Assembly (NCBI RefSeq): GCF_036884655.1
Contig: NC_088356.1
Span: 15,831,001-15,895,000, forward strand
Source of the DNA: Musa acuminata AAA Group
Taxonomy: Eukaryota > Streptophyta > Magnoliopsida > Zingiberales > Musaceae
Length of the DNA: 64,000 nucleotides
Direction: 5' to 3'
Positions 10,481 to 22,513 of this stretch are shown piece after piece. The notes beneath the pieces are model-generated. The model worked only from the letters and a program-made list of their open reading frames with translations. It did no database searches and was not told where the DNA came from. Each line of letters opens with the position of its first letter. The stretch's first letter is position 1. The position numbers and the translations under genes are program-made.

Positions 10481-11478
10481 ATGGCTTACTCCGGCATACA
10501 TGAGGGTCATTCTATCACACGTCCACCCATGTTTAATGGGTCGGATTATACTTATTGGAAGACTCGTATGAGGATCTTCCTCATTTCTATGGATTTCAAG
10601 CTTTGGACTATTGTCGAAAACGGATTTCAAAATTCTTCTCTTCCGATGAGCGAATGGAATGAATCGGAGAAGAAGGTTTTTGCTTTAAATGCAAAGGCTA
10701 TGAATGCCTTGTTTTGTGCACTAGACAAAAATAAATTTAATCGTGTTTCAATTTATGATTCGGCTTTTGATATTTGGAGAACTCTTGAGGTCACTCATGA
10801 AGGCACTAGCCGAGTGAAAGAGTCCAAAATCAACATCCTTGTGCACTCTTACGAACTCTTCCGAATGAAACCAAGTGAGTTCATCGGAGACATATACACC
10901 CGGTTCACGGATGTCATCAATGGACTCAAAGCTCTTGGTAAAGATTTTACTAACTTTGAACTAGTAACTAAAATCTTAAGATCCCACCCTAAAAGTTGGG
11001 ATCCAAAAGTTACGACCATTCAAGAGGCCAAAGACCTTAAAACATTCCCTCTTGAAGAACTTATTGGGTCTCTAATGACCTACGAAATGACATGTCAAGC
11101 TCATGATGAGCTCGAGAACCCCCTTCCAAAGAACAGGAAGGATGTGGCACTCACATCACAAGAAGATCACTTGAAAGGAACATCAAGTGATGAGGACAGT
11201 GATAATGACATTGCACTTTTGACTCAAAAATTTAAAAAATATTTAAGAATAAATTTAAAAATAATATAAAAAATTAATTTGAACACAAGAAGGACCAAGT
11301 GATTTGAAATGAGTGCAAAAAACCAGGATACTACAAGAACGATTGTCCTCAAGCCAAAAAGAAAACATCAAAGAAGAAGGCGCTCAAGGCAATGTGGGAT
11401 GATTCAAGCGCGTCCGAAGAAAAGGAGTCCAACACCGAGCAAGTTACTCATTACGCCCTAATGGCCTTCGGAGAAGAG
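10481..11478 (+). pseudogene. gag: Gag of element A (broken)
   Basis: ATG at 10481 opens a clean 262-codon frame to 11269: a Ty1/copia Gag with the UBN2/DUF4219-like core (YWKTRMRIF near residue 27, LNAKAMNALFCALDKN near 73, TRFTDVINGLKALGK near 141, PLEELIGSLMTYEM near 191). A small deletion after KYLR, compared with B, shifts the frame. The CCHC zinc knuckle that should follow (about 11305-11350) then has its first Cys codon replaced by TGA. The rest is readable in another frame to GGA GAA GAG at 11478, followed by GTAACG. Gag would form virus-like particles. This copy could give only a Gag without a nucleic-acid-binding knuckle. Confidence 0.9.
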
Positions 11479-12060
11479 GTAACGGATTTAATTGATGCAG
11501 ATTTACCATATCATGAATTATTAAATGCCTTCTATGAGTTATTTGATGAATGTAAGACAATTAGTAGAAAATATAAATTGCTAAAAAAGGAGCATAATAG
11601 TCTCACTTGTAATGTCGATAAATTAAAGACTGAATATCATGATAGTTTAGCTCCTTGTATAAAATGCCATGATCTAGAAACTCTCCAAAAGGAGAACTTG
11701 CTACTTAAGGACACCTTGAAGAAATTCGAGGTTGGTAGTAAGTTTTTGAACATGATCCTTACAAATAAGGGTCACGTTCCTAAAAGAAGTGGAATCGGAT
11801 TTGTGAGAAGTCCTCACAAAAATCTAACCACCTTTATTAAAGGTCCTGTCTTACATGTTTGGCACCAAAGCAATTGCAACTTTTGTTGCAAATATGAACA
11901 TAAAACTTATAAATGCCCATTCAAGAAAATTAGTCCAAACAAACTAATTTAGGTTCCTAAAGGAACTATGATCAATTCTATGCAATATGATGAACAAGTC
12001 AGATCAGTTTTTAAGGCACCCAAAAGAAAATGGGTACCTAAAAATAATCCCTTCTTGTAG
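11479..12060 (+). other. In-frame GT...AG segment (exitron/intron candidate), 582 nt
   Basis: Begins GTAACG right after the GAG codon at 11478 and ends cttcttgtag at 12060. Its length is 194 codons exactly. It encodes the C-terminal part of the polyprotein's Gag: a coiled-coil-like region (ECKTISRKYKLLKKEH) and a second knuckle-like motif (CNFCCKYEHKTYKC). Two stops now lie in it (11950-11952 and 12058-12060). Element B joins the equivalent flanks directly, without this segment and in frame. It may be a spliced-out intron, an exitron, or an ancestral deletion in B. Confidence 0.5.
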
Positions 12061-15000
12061 AAACATACACCATCACAAGCTAGGAGCAAGAGATGGTATC
12101 TTGATAGTGGATGCTCAAGACATATGATTGGAGATCCATCTCATTTCTCTATGCTCACTAGCAAAGAAGAAGGGTACGTCACCTTCAGAGACAACAACCA
12201 TGGCAAAATCATTGGCAAGGGAACCATAGGTAACAAATTAATTTTTCTATTGATGATGTCTTACTAGTTGATGGATTGAAACATAATCTCTTGAGTGTTA
12301 GTCAATTATGCGATAAAGGTTATATCGTTAGATTTGAATCAAATGTGTGTATTATTGAAAAACCAAACCATAACATAACTATGATTGCATTAAAACAAAA
12401 TAATGTCTACACCATCAACCTTGATGAACTAAGTAATGAAATGTGCTTCTCCACTTTAAATGATGATGCTTGGCTTTGGCATAGGAGACTAGGCCATGCA
12501 AGCATGAAACTAATATCTAAGATCTCATCTAGAGAATTAGTACGAGGAATTCCAAATATGAAGTTTATTAAGGACAAAGTATGCGATGCATATCAACTAG
12601 GTAAACAAATAAAAATTAGTTTTAAATCAAAAATTCAAATTAGCACCACTAGACCATTACAATTGATTCATTTGGACTTATTTGGACCAATTGACATGAT
12701 AAGTTTAGGAGGAAGCAAATATGCGTTTGTAATTGTGGATGACTATACTAGATACACATGGACCTATTTCTTAGCTCACAAAAGTGATTGTTTCAAGTGT
12801 TTCTCTAAATTTTGTAAACTCACTCAAAACAAAAAAGGCTTCATGATTTCATCAATTTGGAGTGGTCACGGTGGCGAATTTCAAAACCGTGACTTTCAAA
12901 ATTTTTGTAAAGTTAATGGATACAATCACAACTTCTCCACTCCGAGGAATCCTCAACAAAATGGAGTAGTTGAAAGAAAAAATAGAAACCTACAAGAAAT
13001 GGCAAGAACGATGTTAAATGAACATAGTCTACCCAAGTATTTTTGGGCCGAAGCCGTGAATACGACTTGCTACATCATGAATAGGGTCCTAATAAGACCG
13101 TCCCTATCAAAAACTCCCTATGAATTATGAAATAACAAAAAATCAAATATTTTCTATTTTAAAGTTTTCAGTTGTAAATGCTTTATTTTGAATGAAAGGG
13201 ATACCTTAGGAAAATTTGATGCTAAATCCGATGAAGGCATCTTTCTTGGTTACTCTTCCGTTTCTAAGGCTTTTCGGGTTTTTAACAAAAGAACCTTAGT
13301 AATAGAAGAATCTATTCATGTAGTTTTTAATGAAATTTTTGATTTAAAGAAAAATGATTTTGATGATGATCTTGGTTTTGATAATTTGAATTTAAATGAA
13401 CCCCCTCCTCAAAATAGCAACTTGGATGCACCTTCTTCCGAAATTTCCTTACCCAAGGAATGGAAGTATATAGATGCTCATCCAAAGGAGCTAATTATAG
13501 GAGATACATCAAAAGGGGTTCAAACTCGTTCCTCTTTCAAGAATTTTTGTGCTAACGTCGCCTTCCTTTCTCAAATCGAACCTAAATGCATTGATTAGGC
13601 CTTAAAAGATGATTTTTGGGTTATTGCAATGCAAGAGGAATTGAATTAATTTGAGAGGAATAAGGTATGGAAGCTTGTTCCTAGACCTAGTGACCATTTA
13701 GTCATTGGTACTAAATGGGTCTTTAGAAACAAGCAAGACGAAAATGGTATCGTGGTTAGAAACAAGGCTAAATTAGTGGCCAAAGGTTTCAACCAAGAAG
13801 AAGGTATCGATTACGAAGAAACCTTCGCTCCCGTGGCTCGATTAGAAGCCATAAGGATGCTCCTTGCCTATGCTAGTAGTAATAACTTTAAACTATTTCA
13901 AATGGACGTCAAAAGTGCCTTCTTGAATAGCTTTATTTCGGAAGAAGTATATGTTGAACAACCTCCCGGATTTGAAAATTCTCTTCTACCTAATCATGTA
14001 TTCAAATTGACTAAGGCTCTCTATGGTTTAAAACAAGCTCCTAGAGCTTGGTACGAAAGGCTTAGTTCCTTTCTTATTTCAAATAATTTTACCAAAGGCA
14101 ATGTTGATACTACATTGTTTATCAAACACTTTGAAGATAATTTTCTTATTGTGCAAATTTATGTTGACGATATTATTTTTGGCTCTTCGGATGAATCACT
14201 ATATGAATCATTTGCCAAATGTATGAGTCATGAATTTGAAATGAGTTTAATGGGTGAATTAACTTTCTTTTTAGGATTACAAATCAAACAAATTAGTGAT
14301 GGTATATTTCTTAACCAATCTAAATATACATTAGAATTGTTAAAACGATTTAACATGGATAATTCAAAAGCAACAAACACCCCGATGAGTACTTCGACTA
14401 AGTTAGATTTGGATGAAAATAGTGAAAATTTCGATCAAAAAACATATAGGGGAATGATAGGTAGTCTACTCTACCTCACCGCGACTAGACCGGATATTAT
14501 GTTTAGTGTAGGACTTTGCACTAGATTTCAATCCAATCCTAAATTATCTCATCTTAAGAGTGTTAAGAGAATATTTAGATATCTTAAAGGAACTCCAAAT
14601 TTAGGATTGTGGTATCTAAAATCTGATAAATTCGATTTAATAGCTTATGCAGATGCCGATTTTGGTGGATGCAGGATAGATAGAAAAAGTATATCCGGAA
14701 CATGCCAATTTTTAGGACATGCACTTGTTTCTTGGACTTCCAAGAAACAAAATTCAGTTGCACTATTTACGGCGGAAGCCGAATACATTGCTGCAAGTGC
14801 ATGCTATGCACAAGTTGTTTGGATGAACAATACATTAGAAGACTATGAAATTCACTTAAAAAACATTCCCATAAAATGTGATAATACAAGTGCTATATGT
14901 CTTACTAAAAATCCAATTCAGCACTCTAGAACTAAGCACATCGATGTTAGGCATCATTTCATACGTGATCATATCCTTAACAATAATGTCGTTTTAGAAT

Positions 15001-15104
15001 TTATTGACACAAAGCATCAATTAGCTAACATTTTTACAAAAGCCTTAAATGAAGACCAATTTGAATTCATTAGAAAGGAACTAGGCATGTTAAATTATTC
15101 CTGA
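12061..15104 (+). pseudogene. pol: Pol of element A: PR, integrase, RT, RNase H (broken)
   Basis: Domain order is that of Ty1/copia. Aspartic protease: [11 protein letters not shown] with DSG at 12103-12111. GAG-pre-integrase/zinc domain: [10 protein letters not shown] near 12470, but the second Cys of the CxxC pair is Tyr. Integrase core: first Asp in LIHLDLFG, then SGHGGEF where the second catalytic Asp is Gly, then Glu in GVVERKNR. Reverse transcriptase: [11 protein letters not shown] and YVDD near 14161. RNase [23 protein letters not shown], ending at 15104. Breaks: a one-base deletion near 12235, and stops at 13128-13130, 13596-13598 and about 13650. The longest open part is 13752-15104 (RT plus RNase H, 450 codons). 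Pol would make and integrate cDNA; this copy cannot. Confidence 0.92.
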
Positions 15105-15880
15105 AAATAAGCTTGTTTGAATATGACAAATATCTCATCCTTTTCGTTCCTTTGTGAATTTGATTTCATCCTTCTCCTTCAATTCCAAACAACATATTAT
15201 CCTTCTCCTTCTGCTTTTGAACGAAAACTGAACCTTCCTTTTAGATGTATTTTTAATTCTAGATATATGCTGATTTTTTTTTTCGAATGAATGCTATTTT
15301 TTTTTGGATGAATACTGATTTTTTTTAGATGAATTCTGGATAAATATTTTTAGCAAATTTGAATGATTAATCTTAATGCTGAATTCTTTCTCTAATGATT
15401 TTATGATCACAAATTATGTGCTTCAAAGTCTCATCTCCTTTTTGTTGATGACAAAGGGGGAGAAAAGTGATGACTTGTACTATTTTGATAGCATGACTTA
15501 TATGAATTGCAAAAGCTTGTGTGATACGAATGTCTTATATGCCTTGCAAAATCTTTGAGAATATCGCAAGATTGGTTGATCATATTGAAAGCATGCCTTA
15601 CATCTATATCATGAAATTCATGTTAAAAATCTTTATCTCCTATTGTAGTAAAATTCATCCCATATCATTCGACTTGAAAATGGTTTTCATCGAAGTTTCG
15701 TATTTACTTATGCTTAATGAGAATAACGATTAGTTCAACTGTTAGAACTTATTGGTTTATGCTTGAATTCAATGGGATGGAATTCAAGTGTTTTTATCTT
15801 CTCATAATATGGCATATAGATAGGGGGAGTTATGTTTAACTCCGTCATCAATTGATTGTCATCATCAAAAAGGGGGAGAT
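15105..15880 (+). other. 3' noncoding region of A with repeated polypurine tracts
   Basis: No ORF that I can support. An internal tract (gatgacaaagggggagaaaa) lies near 15448-15467. The terminal tract AAAAAGGGGGAGA (15867-15879) abuts the LTR and would prime plus-strand synthesis. There is no env-like ORF here, unlike B. Confidence 0.85.
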
Positions 15881-17185
15881 TGTTGAATCTCGGATTTTGA
15901 TGATAAAATCAATTGATGGGTTAATTGATCTAATCCATATTATTGAGTTAAGTGTGCAGGATTAACTATGATAACCAGAAAACATAAAGCAAGAATACCA
16001 GAGTCAAGTTCGATGGACGTTTAAGAGTTCGAAGAATCGTCGGAGATGCAGCCAGAACCAACCGAGAAGAAATCAAGAACTTGTCGAAATTTTCGGAAGT
16101 TCACTGAAGAGATCGTCGGAGGTTCGCGGAGATCACCGAGAAGGCTCGACTACTCGTTGAAGTCGTCACAAGATCGGGAGCCTGTTGGGAGTCCGTCGGA
16201 AGAAATCCGAGGGCATATCGGAAGTCTACCGGAAGTTCGTCGGAAAGCTCGCCGGAACAAGACTCGACGTTCGCGGTTGAAAACTTGCTTGGGATGTTTT
16301 TAGTTATGTAGTTCATATGTAATTAGGATTAGGATTAAAAGATAATCCTATATCCTGGTTAGGGGCCAATTGGGCCCAAAATTAGACTTGGTTTGGGCTG
16401 AACTTAAAGCCCAACCTATGAACTAATGGGTTTGGCAGTGGCACCGCCAGATTGGGCGGTAGCACCGCCCAGCACCCGAGAGCCAAGTGGTGGCACCGCC
16501 TGGTTGGGCGGTGGCACCGCCCAGCACCAAAGAGCCAGGCGGTGGCACCGCTTGGCTGGGCGATGGCACTGCCAGTACACTGTCAATGTCAGACACTAAC
16601 AGGCGGTGGCACCGCCAGCATCGGGAACCAAAGAGAATTCAAATTTTGGAGCCCAAATTTGAATCCTCTTGAGGCCTATAAATACCCCTCAATTCTCATC
16701 TGAGATTATAACTTTTTGAGAAGCAATTGATTGAGAGAAAGGTCTTAGAAAAGTCTTAGCAAGTCTTGTTTTCAATTTGCTAGAGTATTCACCTCCTTCT
16801 TTCTTGCTGAAAATTTGTAAGAGTGTGAACTGCTTGTAAAAGGTTGTAAGAGGGGTATTTGCCCTTCCCTTTCAAGAGATTTGCTAGTGGAAGTTGGGAG
16901 CCTCATCGAAGAGGGCATCGCAAGTGGATGTAGGTCATTTGATCGAATCACTTTAAAATCGGCGTGATCTCTGGTTTGCATTTTCTTATTGCTATTTACA
17001 TTACTGCAAACCTTCTTATGTGCTTTATTTCCTCATTACCTTTGCTGCACACCTTTACGAATACACGTTCAAGTTAAGCTTTTCAAGTTCCGTTTTTATC
17101 GTACGAAAGATTTGTCGAAACCAACGTTTTAATCTGCTGCACTAATTCACCCCTCCCCCCTCTTAGTGCCACTCCGATCCTAACA
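15881..17185 (+). repeat. 3' LTR of A
   Basis: Same ends and order as the 5' LTR. Palindrome array 16435-16620 with about eight copies; TATAAATA at 16677-16684; stem-loop 17139-17169 with intact GCACTAA/TTAGTGC arms. It is about 70 bp longer than its partner because of extra palindromes. Confidence 0.95.
16435..16620 (+). repeat. GC-palindrome array, 3' LTR of A
   Basis: Copies of GGCGGTGGCACCGCC with spacers cagcacccgagagcca. The block between 16490 and 16570 has no counterpart in the 5' LTR of the same element. Confidence 0.9.
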
Positions 17186-17190
17186 TTTCA
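17186..17190 (+). repeat. Target site duplication, right of A
   Basis: TTTCA, identical to 9190-9194. Confidence 0.9.
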
Positions 17191-18902
17191 TTCATAATCT
17201 AATATCATCATCATAACTTCTCCCCCTTTGTTATCAACAAAAAGGAGAAAAGTGCAACTAGAAAATTTTTGAAGAATGCAAGCAAATAAGGTAGCAAGTT
17301 TTGCATCATTTTAGAACATGCAAGCTAGCAAGTTTTAGAGATATGCAAGCTTAGCATGTTTGATTTTCTTTCCGATGTTCAAGCTAGCAAGTTTTTGAAA
17401 AAGAATACAAGATAGAAAATAGCAAGTTTTATATCATTTTAGAACATTCAAGCTAGCAAGTTTTTTGAGATGTACAAGTTAGAACATGCATCATGAGTAT
17501 TGCCTCTCTTGAGATGTGCAAGATAGCACTTCTTGCTTCTCTTTTGAGATGAGCAAGCTAGCAAGTTTTGTCTTTCTTTGCAAATTAGAAATTTTTGCAA
17601 GTTTACAAGTTTTTTCTTCTTCTTGAATTATGCAAGCTAGCAAATCTTTCTCCCCTTTTGTCATTGTCAAAAAGAAAGAAGAAGAGAGGAATAATACAAT
17701 GGTACGATTCATTTTTCTTTTGATCAATTATCAAATCATCACATGAAATATATCAAGAAAAATTAACTTGGTGATAAGATTTACAATTCATGAATACAAA
17801 GGAATTATACATAATAAAACTTAAGTCATAAAGCTTAAAAACTCAAGTGACATATCATGGTTAATTTAGATAAATATCATCTTTAGTAAACAACAAAAGA
17901 ATTGTAGGAGAACAAATAATAAATGATCTCGATTCATGCATAAGAATTCTCAAGTCATCAAGATCATGTTTCATAAAATAAATTCTCAAGTTAGGATTTT
18001 GAGAAATCAAGAAAAACCATGATTCATATGGATAATTCTCCTCTTTAATAAATTGTAAAAAGAAACATAGGAGATAAAATAGCAATGATACCAATCATAA
18101 TTCATTTGGATTGTAGATAGCAAAAAGAAACATAAAGGATAAAATATCTTAATTCATATAGAATAAATCTCAAATTATAAATATAAAAAAATTAAGATAA
18201 AAATTATGATTAGATAAAACTCATCCAAATTCAGATCGTCAAATCATTAAAATTACTTTCAAGAGAATCAAAATGACATAAATAGATTTATCAATTTTTT
18301 ATTAAAAAATTGATAAGATAGAGATAGAAAAATTTTTAAAATGTATTTCATTTTTAGTTGTTTCAATTCATGTGATTGATTTTATATAAGCATGTCCAAG
18401 TTTTTTTTTTTAATGTAAAAACCATGCATCATGTTGAAAATTAAAAAAATAAGATTTATCACAAAAATTATCAAGATCAAAAGTGAACACATAATTCCAA
18501 AATATATAATTTCAAATCATCATTACTTCAAATTCTTATGCATAATATAAAATCATCAAGCATGATACGAAACTTTTTAACATTTTTATTACATCATTAC
18601 ATTATTACATCATTAAAACATCAAGCATGATTTCATTAAACATAAGATATTTTCAATCAAAATTATTTTATTTATTATAGTAATATATTTTTCTTTTTAA
18701 GTGAAACTAACCCTTCATACTTAGTGCTAGGAGTTAATATGCAATTGTCATGCTTAAATTTTATTTTTTTTAAAATAAATCACTAGAAAGAGAAGCATGA
18801 TTCCCCCTTTTTTTAAATTTTATATACTAATTTAAAAATAACTCATGAAATGCATCAAGTAATTTCTTAATAAAGTAAAGGGGTTTTGGTTAAGTCACTT
18901 AC
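17191..18902 (-). mobile_element. AT-rich noncoding interior of element H
   Basis: Continues H after the A insertion. The first 450 bp carry many copies of caagctagcaa-like motifs and two polypurine-type blocks (ctccccctttgttatcaacaaaaagg at 17220-17245; ctccccttttgtcattgtcaaaaag near 17650-17675). The rest is AT-rich without ORFs. No pol remains. On minus, its first bases after gag are GTAAGT. Confidence 0.75.
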
Positions 18903-19871
18903 CTCATTGTGGAAAGCCATGAAGGCGTAGTTCGCCACCTCTTCTTTATCTTTTTGTTCATCATCTTTGGATGTATTCGATTCATCCCATGTCGCCTTGA
19001 ATGCCTTCTTTTCTTTTGTTGCGAACATTTGCTTTTGAGGTGCCCCAGCTGATTACATTCATAGAATGTTATTGTATTCCTTTTAAGCTCATTTTTGTTC
19101 TTAGTTTCTTATTTTATGAATTTTTTAAATTTTCTCGTCAAAAGTTCTATGTCATCATCATCATACTTGAGTTATCACTTAAGTGATATTCTTTAGTTCT
19201 CAGTGCTATATCCTTCCTATTCTTCAGAAGATTATTCTCATATTTGTCGTATGTCATACAACTCATTTCATAGGTCATTAAAGACCCAATAAGTTCTTCA
19301 AGCGAAAAATTATTTAGGTCCTTTGCTTCTTGAATGGTAGTTACTTTTGAATTCCAGTTTTTAGGAAGAGAACATAAAATTTTATTCACAAGTTCAAGAT
19401 TTAAAAAACTTTTACCAAGTGCTTTTAAACCATTGACGACATTCGTAAAACGAGTATATATGTCTCCAATGGTTTCGCTTAGTTTTATATAAAACAATTC
19501 AAAATCATATATTAAAAGATTAACTTTAGAATCTTTAATTCTACTTGTGCCTTCGTGTGTAACTTCAAGAGTGTGTTAAATGTCATGTGCAATTTCACAA
19601 GTCAAAATACGATTAAACTTGATTTTATCCAAAGCGCAAAATAAAGCATTCATAGCTTTCGCATTTAAAAAAAATAAATTTTTTTTAAGTCATTTCATTC
19701 ATTCATAGGTTTAGAGGGGGATTGAAAACCAAGTTTAATGATATTCCATAAATCAAAGTTAAAAAAAAGTAAGAAAACTCTCATCCGAGTTTTCCAATAA
19801 GTGTAGTCTGTCTCATTGAATATAGAAGGACAAGTGATAGAAAAACCCTTTTGAAAGCAGAAAAAAGTAAT
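18903..19871 (-). pseudogene. gag: Gag of element H (broken)
   Basis: Minus-strand Ty1/copia Gag. The clearest part is 19147-19497 (SETIGDIYTRFTNVVNGLKALG, LEELIGSLMTYEM, DEDD-like acidic tail). The start codon position reads ATT (19869-19871). Stops and shifts break the first third. It ends TTC CAC AAT GAG at 18903, followed by GTAAGT, a consensus plant 5' splice site. After that comes AT-rich DNA, not pol. A CCCC-type knuckle stretch is readable near 19040-19060 but degraded. Confidence 0.8.
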
Positions 19872-19905
19872 CTCTCTTAGGTGTTAATCCAATCGAGGAA
19901 AACTG

Positions 19906-19917
19906 ACTCTGATACCA
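19906..19917 (-). other. Primer binding site of H
   Basis: actctgatacca on plus: one base differs from the initiator-Met complement. Confidence 0.8.
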
Positions 19918-19919
19918 AC

Positions 19920-21487
19920 TGTTAGGATCGAGTCGACACTAAGAGGGGGGGGGAGGGGGTGAATTAGTGCTTACATAAAAAAACTTGACGATTCGAAAAT
20001 ATCATTCGATAAAGCTTGTATTGGAAAGATAAGTTCATTTTAAAAGCATGTTTGTAAGCGTAATGAAAGTAATAAGCAAGTAAATCAGTTTGCAATATGA
20101 GAATAAAAATCAGAATAGAAATCTAAACTAAGTACATCGGATTTATAGTGGTTTGGTCATCATGATCTATGTCCATTCCCGATTCCTCTTCACTTGAGGC
20201 CACCAGCTTCTATTATCGATATTATTTCTCATGGGCGAAGATCAACTACCCTTACACTCTTTCTCCTTTTTACAGGTTCAGGAGATAACCTTTATACCCC
20301 TTTTTTACAAGTATTCCCTCACACACCTCTCTTAGAATTATCATTTAGCTCTTGGAGGAGGGACTCTATACTTAAAAGAGTTTACAACCTTAGAATCACA
20401 GAGTTTTTGCTCTATTTTCATGTGTATTCCAAATAGGAATTTGTGGGGTATTTATAGACCCCAAATGACTTCAAAACGTAGAGGCAAAATTCAAATCCCT
20501 AGGTTTTCGAGGTATTGGCGGTACCACAGCTAGTATTAGGCAGTACCATCACTTGACAGTGTGATACTAAGTGGCACCACTGCCCAGCCTGGTGGTACCA
20601 TCGCTTGACATATTGACACTAGGCGGTACCACCACCTAGTCTGGTGGTACCACTTTCTGACATTGTCTTGAAGACTATGTCTAAGCGGTGCCACCGCTTA
20701 GTCAGGTAGTACTATCGTTAGACCCTGCTATAGGACACTAAATGAGCCAAATAATAGGCCCAATTCAACCTTGATTCAGGTCCAATTGGCCCCTAATTGA
20801 GTTGGTATTGTTTCACCCCAATACTGATTCAATTAGACCTAAACTAACTCAATCTAGACACATGATTACAAGCATGAATCATATATTGTTTGACATATCA
20901 TTGGTTCATCCGGTGCTTCGTCCGATCCTTTAGCGCATCATCCTCTCGTTCGGTATATTGCTCAATCGATATGTTGACTCCCGCATCTTTCAATCTTCTT
21001 AGCCCAATTCAATCCTGATTCAGACCCAATTGGCCCCAAATTGAGTTGGCATTGTTTCACCACAATACTGACTCAATTAGACCTAAACTAACTCAATCTT
21101 GACATATGATTACAAGCATGAAACATATATTATTTGACATGTCATTGGTTCATTCGGTACTTCATCTAATTCTTCAGTACATCGTCCTCTCATTCGGTAT
21201 ATTGCCCAATCGATGTGTTGACTCCCACAACTTTCAATCTCCTTGGCGCAATGTCTGATCCTTCGGCCTAATGCCTGAACTCATGGCACGAAGTCCTTTT
21301 ACCGGTTCGATAGATCCTTTGGCTCGACGTTCAATCTCTTGACATGTTTCACTCCGGCCCAACGTTTGATTTCTCCTACTTTAATCAATTTATCTTTTCT
21401 GATCAAAGTTAGTCCTGCATCACTCAAAACGTAGATTAGATCTTAACTTCATCAGTTGATTTCATCTTCAAAATCTGAGATTCAAAA
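19920..21487 (-). mobile_element. 5' LTR of element H (about 1.57 kb)
   Basis: From TGTTAGGATCG at 19920 to GATTCAAAA ending near 21487 (last bases decayed). Poly-G run at 19946-19959. TATA-like box (TATTTATA) at 20449-20456. Palindrome array of the GGTACCACC subtype at 20516-20725. A region with caattcaacc...ttgattcaggtccaattgg is duplicated within it (about 20757-20990 and 20998-21230). Confidence 0.82.
20516..20725 (-). repeat. GC-palindrome array, LTR of H
   Basis: Degenerate ggcggtaccac/ggtggtaccac units with tattgacactagg spacers. It is more decayed than in A-D. Confidence 0.75.
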
Positions 21488-21843
21488 TGAACTTGTGAAG
21501 ATATTTTAATACCCGACACTACCCCAAAGCCCCATCCCCCTAGTACCAACCGGGGGGTTCTAGGGTGTTGAGATGATTGACGTTTTACGTGAGCCTGCAG
21601 TTTGCAGAAAATAGGCTATGGTACACGAAAACTGAGCCATTTTAGGGTAGTTTGGCCCGACGCAATGAGTGGTCACACTGTAGTACTGCGAACTATCGTT
21701 GCTTACATTTTGATGCAAAAACATATAAAAACCAAGGCAAAACATGCTGCCATGCATCTGTATAAGCATGCCAAAGTGACGAATGGTTCGTTAAACAAAG
21801 TTGGTGTGGGTGCACGATAACCATTTGTGATATTCTCCCCCAC
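21488..21843 (-). mobile_element. 3' noncoding end and possible LTR start of gypsy element N
   Basis: On minus, the purine tract agtgggggagaatatc (plus 21829-21844) lies just after the N pol stop and is a plausible polypurine tract. The following DNA would be the 3' LTR, but I cannot fix its ends. Confidence 0.45.
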
Positions 21844-22513
21844 TTAAACTATTGACGCCCTCATCGATGCTTGTTGGTAGTTTTTGATAATTGCTTCCTC
21901 ATGTCGTAGGGCATCTTCAGGCTCCCAACTAGCTTCAGTTTGGGAAAGCTTTCGCCACTTCACCAAGACTCGGTCTTCTCAGCTCCATTGGGTAGTTTTA
22001 TCTTATGATCAGCTAAAATTGTTTCAGTTCGCTTCTCATAGGAGGCTCTAGTGGGGGTTAGCCGAGTTGGAACACTTTAGGAAGTATTTTGCAGATCTAA
22101 GTGGTAAGTTTTTAAGTTGCTGACATGAAAAACATTATGAATTTTGAGCCATGCTAACAGTTACAACTTGTAAGAGATATTGCCCACTCTACTAATAATT
22201 GGGAAGGGCCCTTTATACTTTCGTAATAATCATTTGTGTACTTTGTGCCTAAAGAATTGGAGTAATGTTGGTTGGAGCTTCACAAACACTAAATCGTCGA
22301 CTTTGAACTCCTATGGTCACCTTCCCAAGTCTGCCCACTTCTTCATCTTTTTAGCCACCTTCTCTAAGTAAGCCCACGTAATATCTGTATTTTGGTGCCA
22401 TTCTTTTGCAAAGTGATATGCCGATGGACTACTCCCAGTATACCTGATAGCCAAGGTGTGAGGAGTCGATGGTTGTTGTCCTGTAATGATCTCGAAGGGG
22501 CTCTTGTTGGATG
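21844..22513 (-). pseudogene. pol: Gypsy N pol 3' end: integrase C-terminus and chromodomain
   Basis: Read on minus from 22513, the frame begins NKSPFEIITGQQPSTP, the conserved end of the integrase core of chromovirus-type Ty3/gypsy. It continues through the KMKKWADL region. Further on, in shifted frames, it reads through a chromodomain: SWEPEDALRHEEAI near 21870-21930. It ends in TAA at 21844-21846. The chromodomain would steer integration to marked chromatin. The upstream half of this integrase lies at 38766-39207 across element C. Several shifts make it non-functional. Confidence 0.8.
22509..22513 (+). repeat. Target site duplication, left of C
   Basis: ggatg; its partner at 38766-38770 is agatg (one mismatch). 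Reading N across the two sites restores the integrase frame. Confidence 0.8.

Larger units (their letters stand above)
9195..17185 (+). mobile_element. Copia element A, complete, 7,991 bp
   Basis: A full Sirevirus-like Ty1/copia element: LTR, PBS, gag, pol, multiple polypurine tracts, LTR, flanked by identical TTTCA TSDs. LTRs are 1,234 and 1,305 bp; the size gap lies in the palindrome array. The coding region has several stops and frameshifts, so it is non-autonomous now. It has no env-position ORF. It is nested in H. Confidence 0.95.

Noticed and set aside
13752..15104. Open 450-codon RT-RNase H frame of A as a functional gene
   Set aside because: It has no natural start, and the upstream pol is broken by shifts and stops. 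It is an open remnant.
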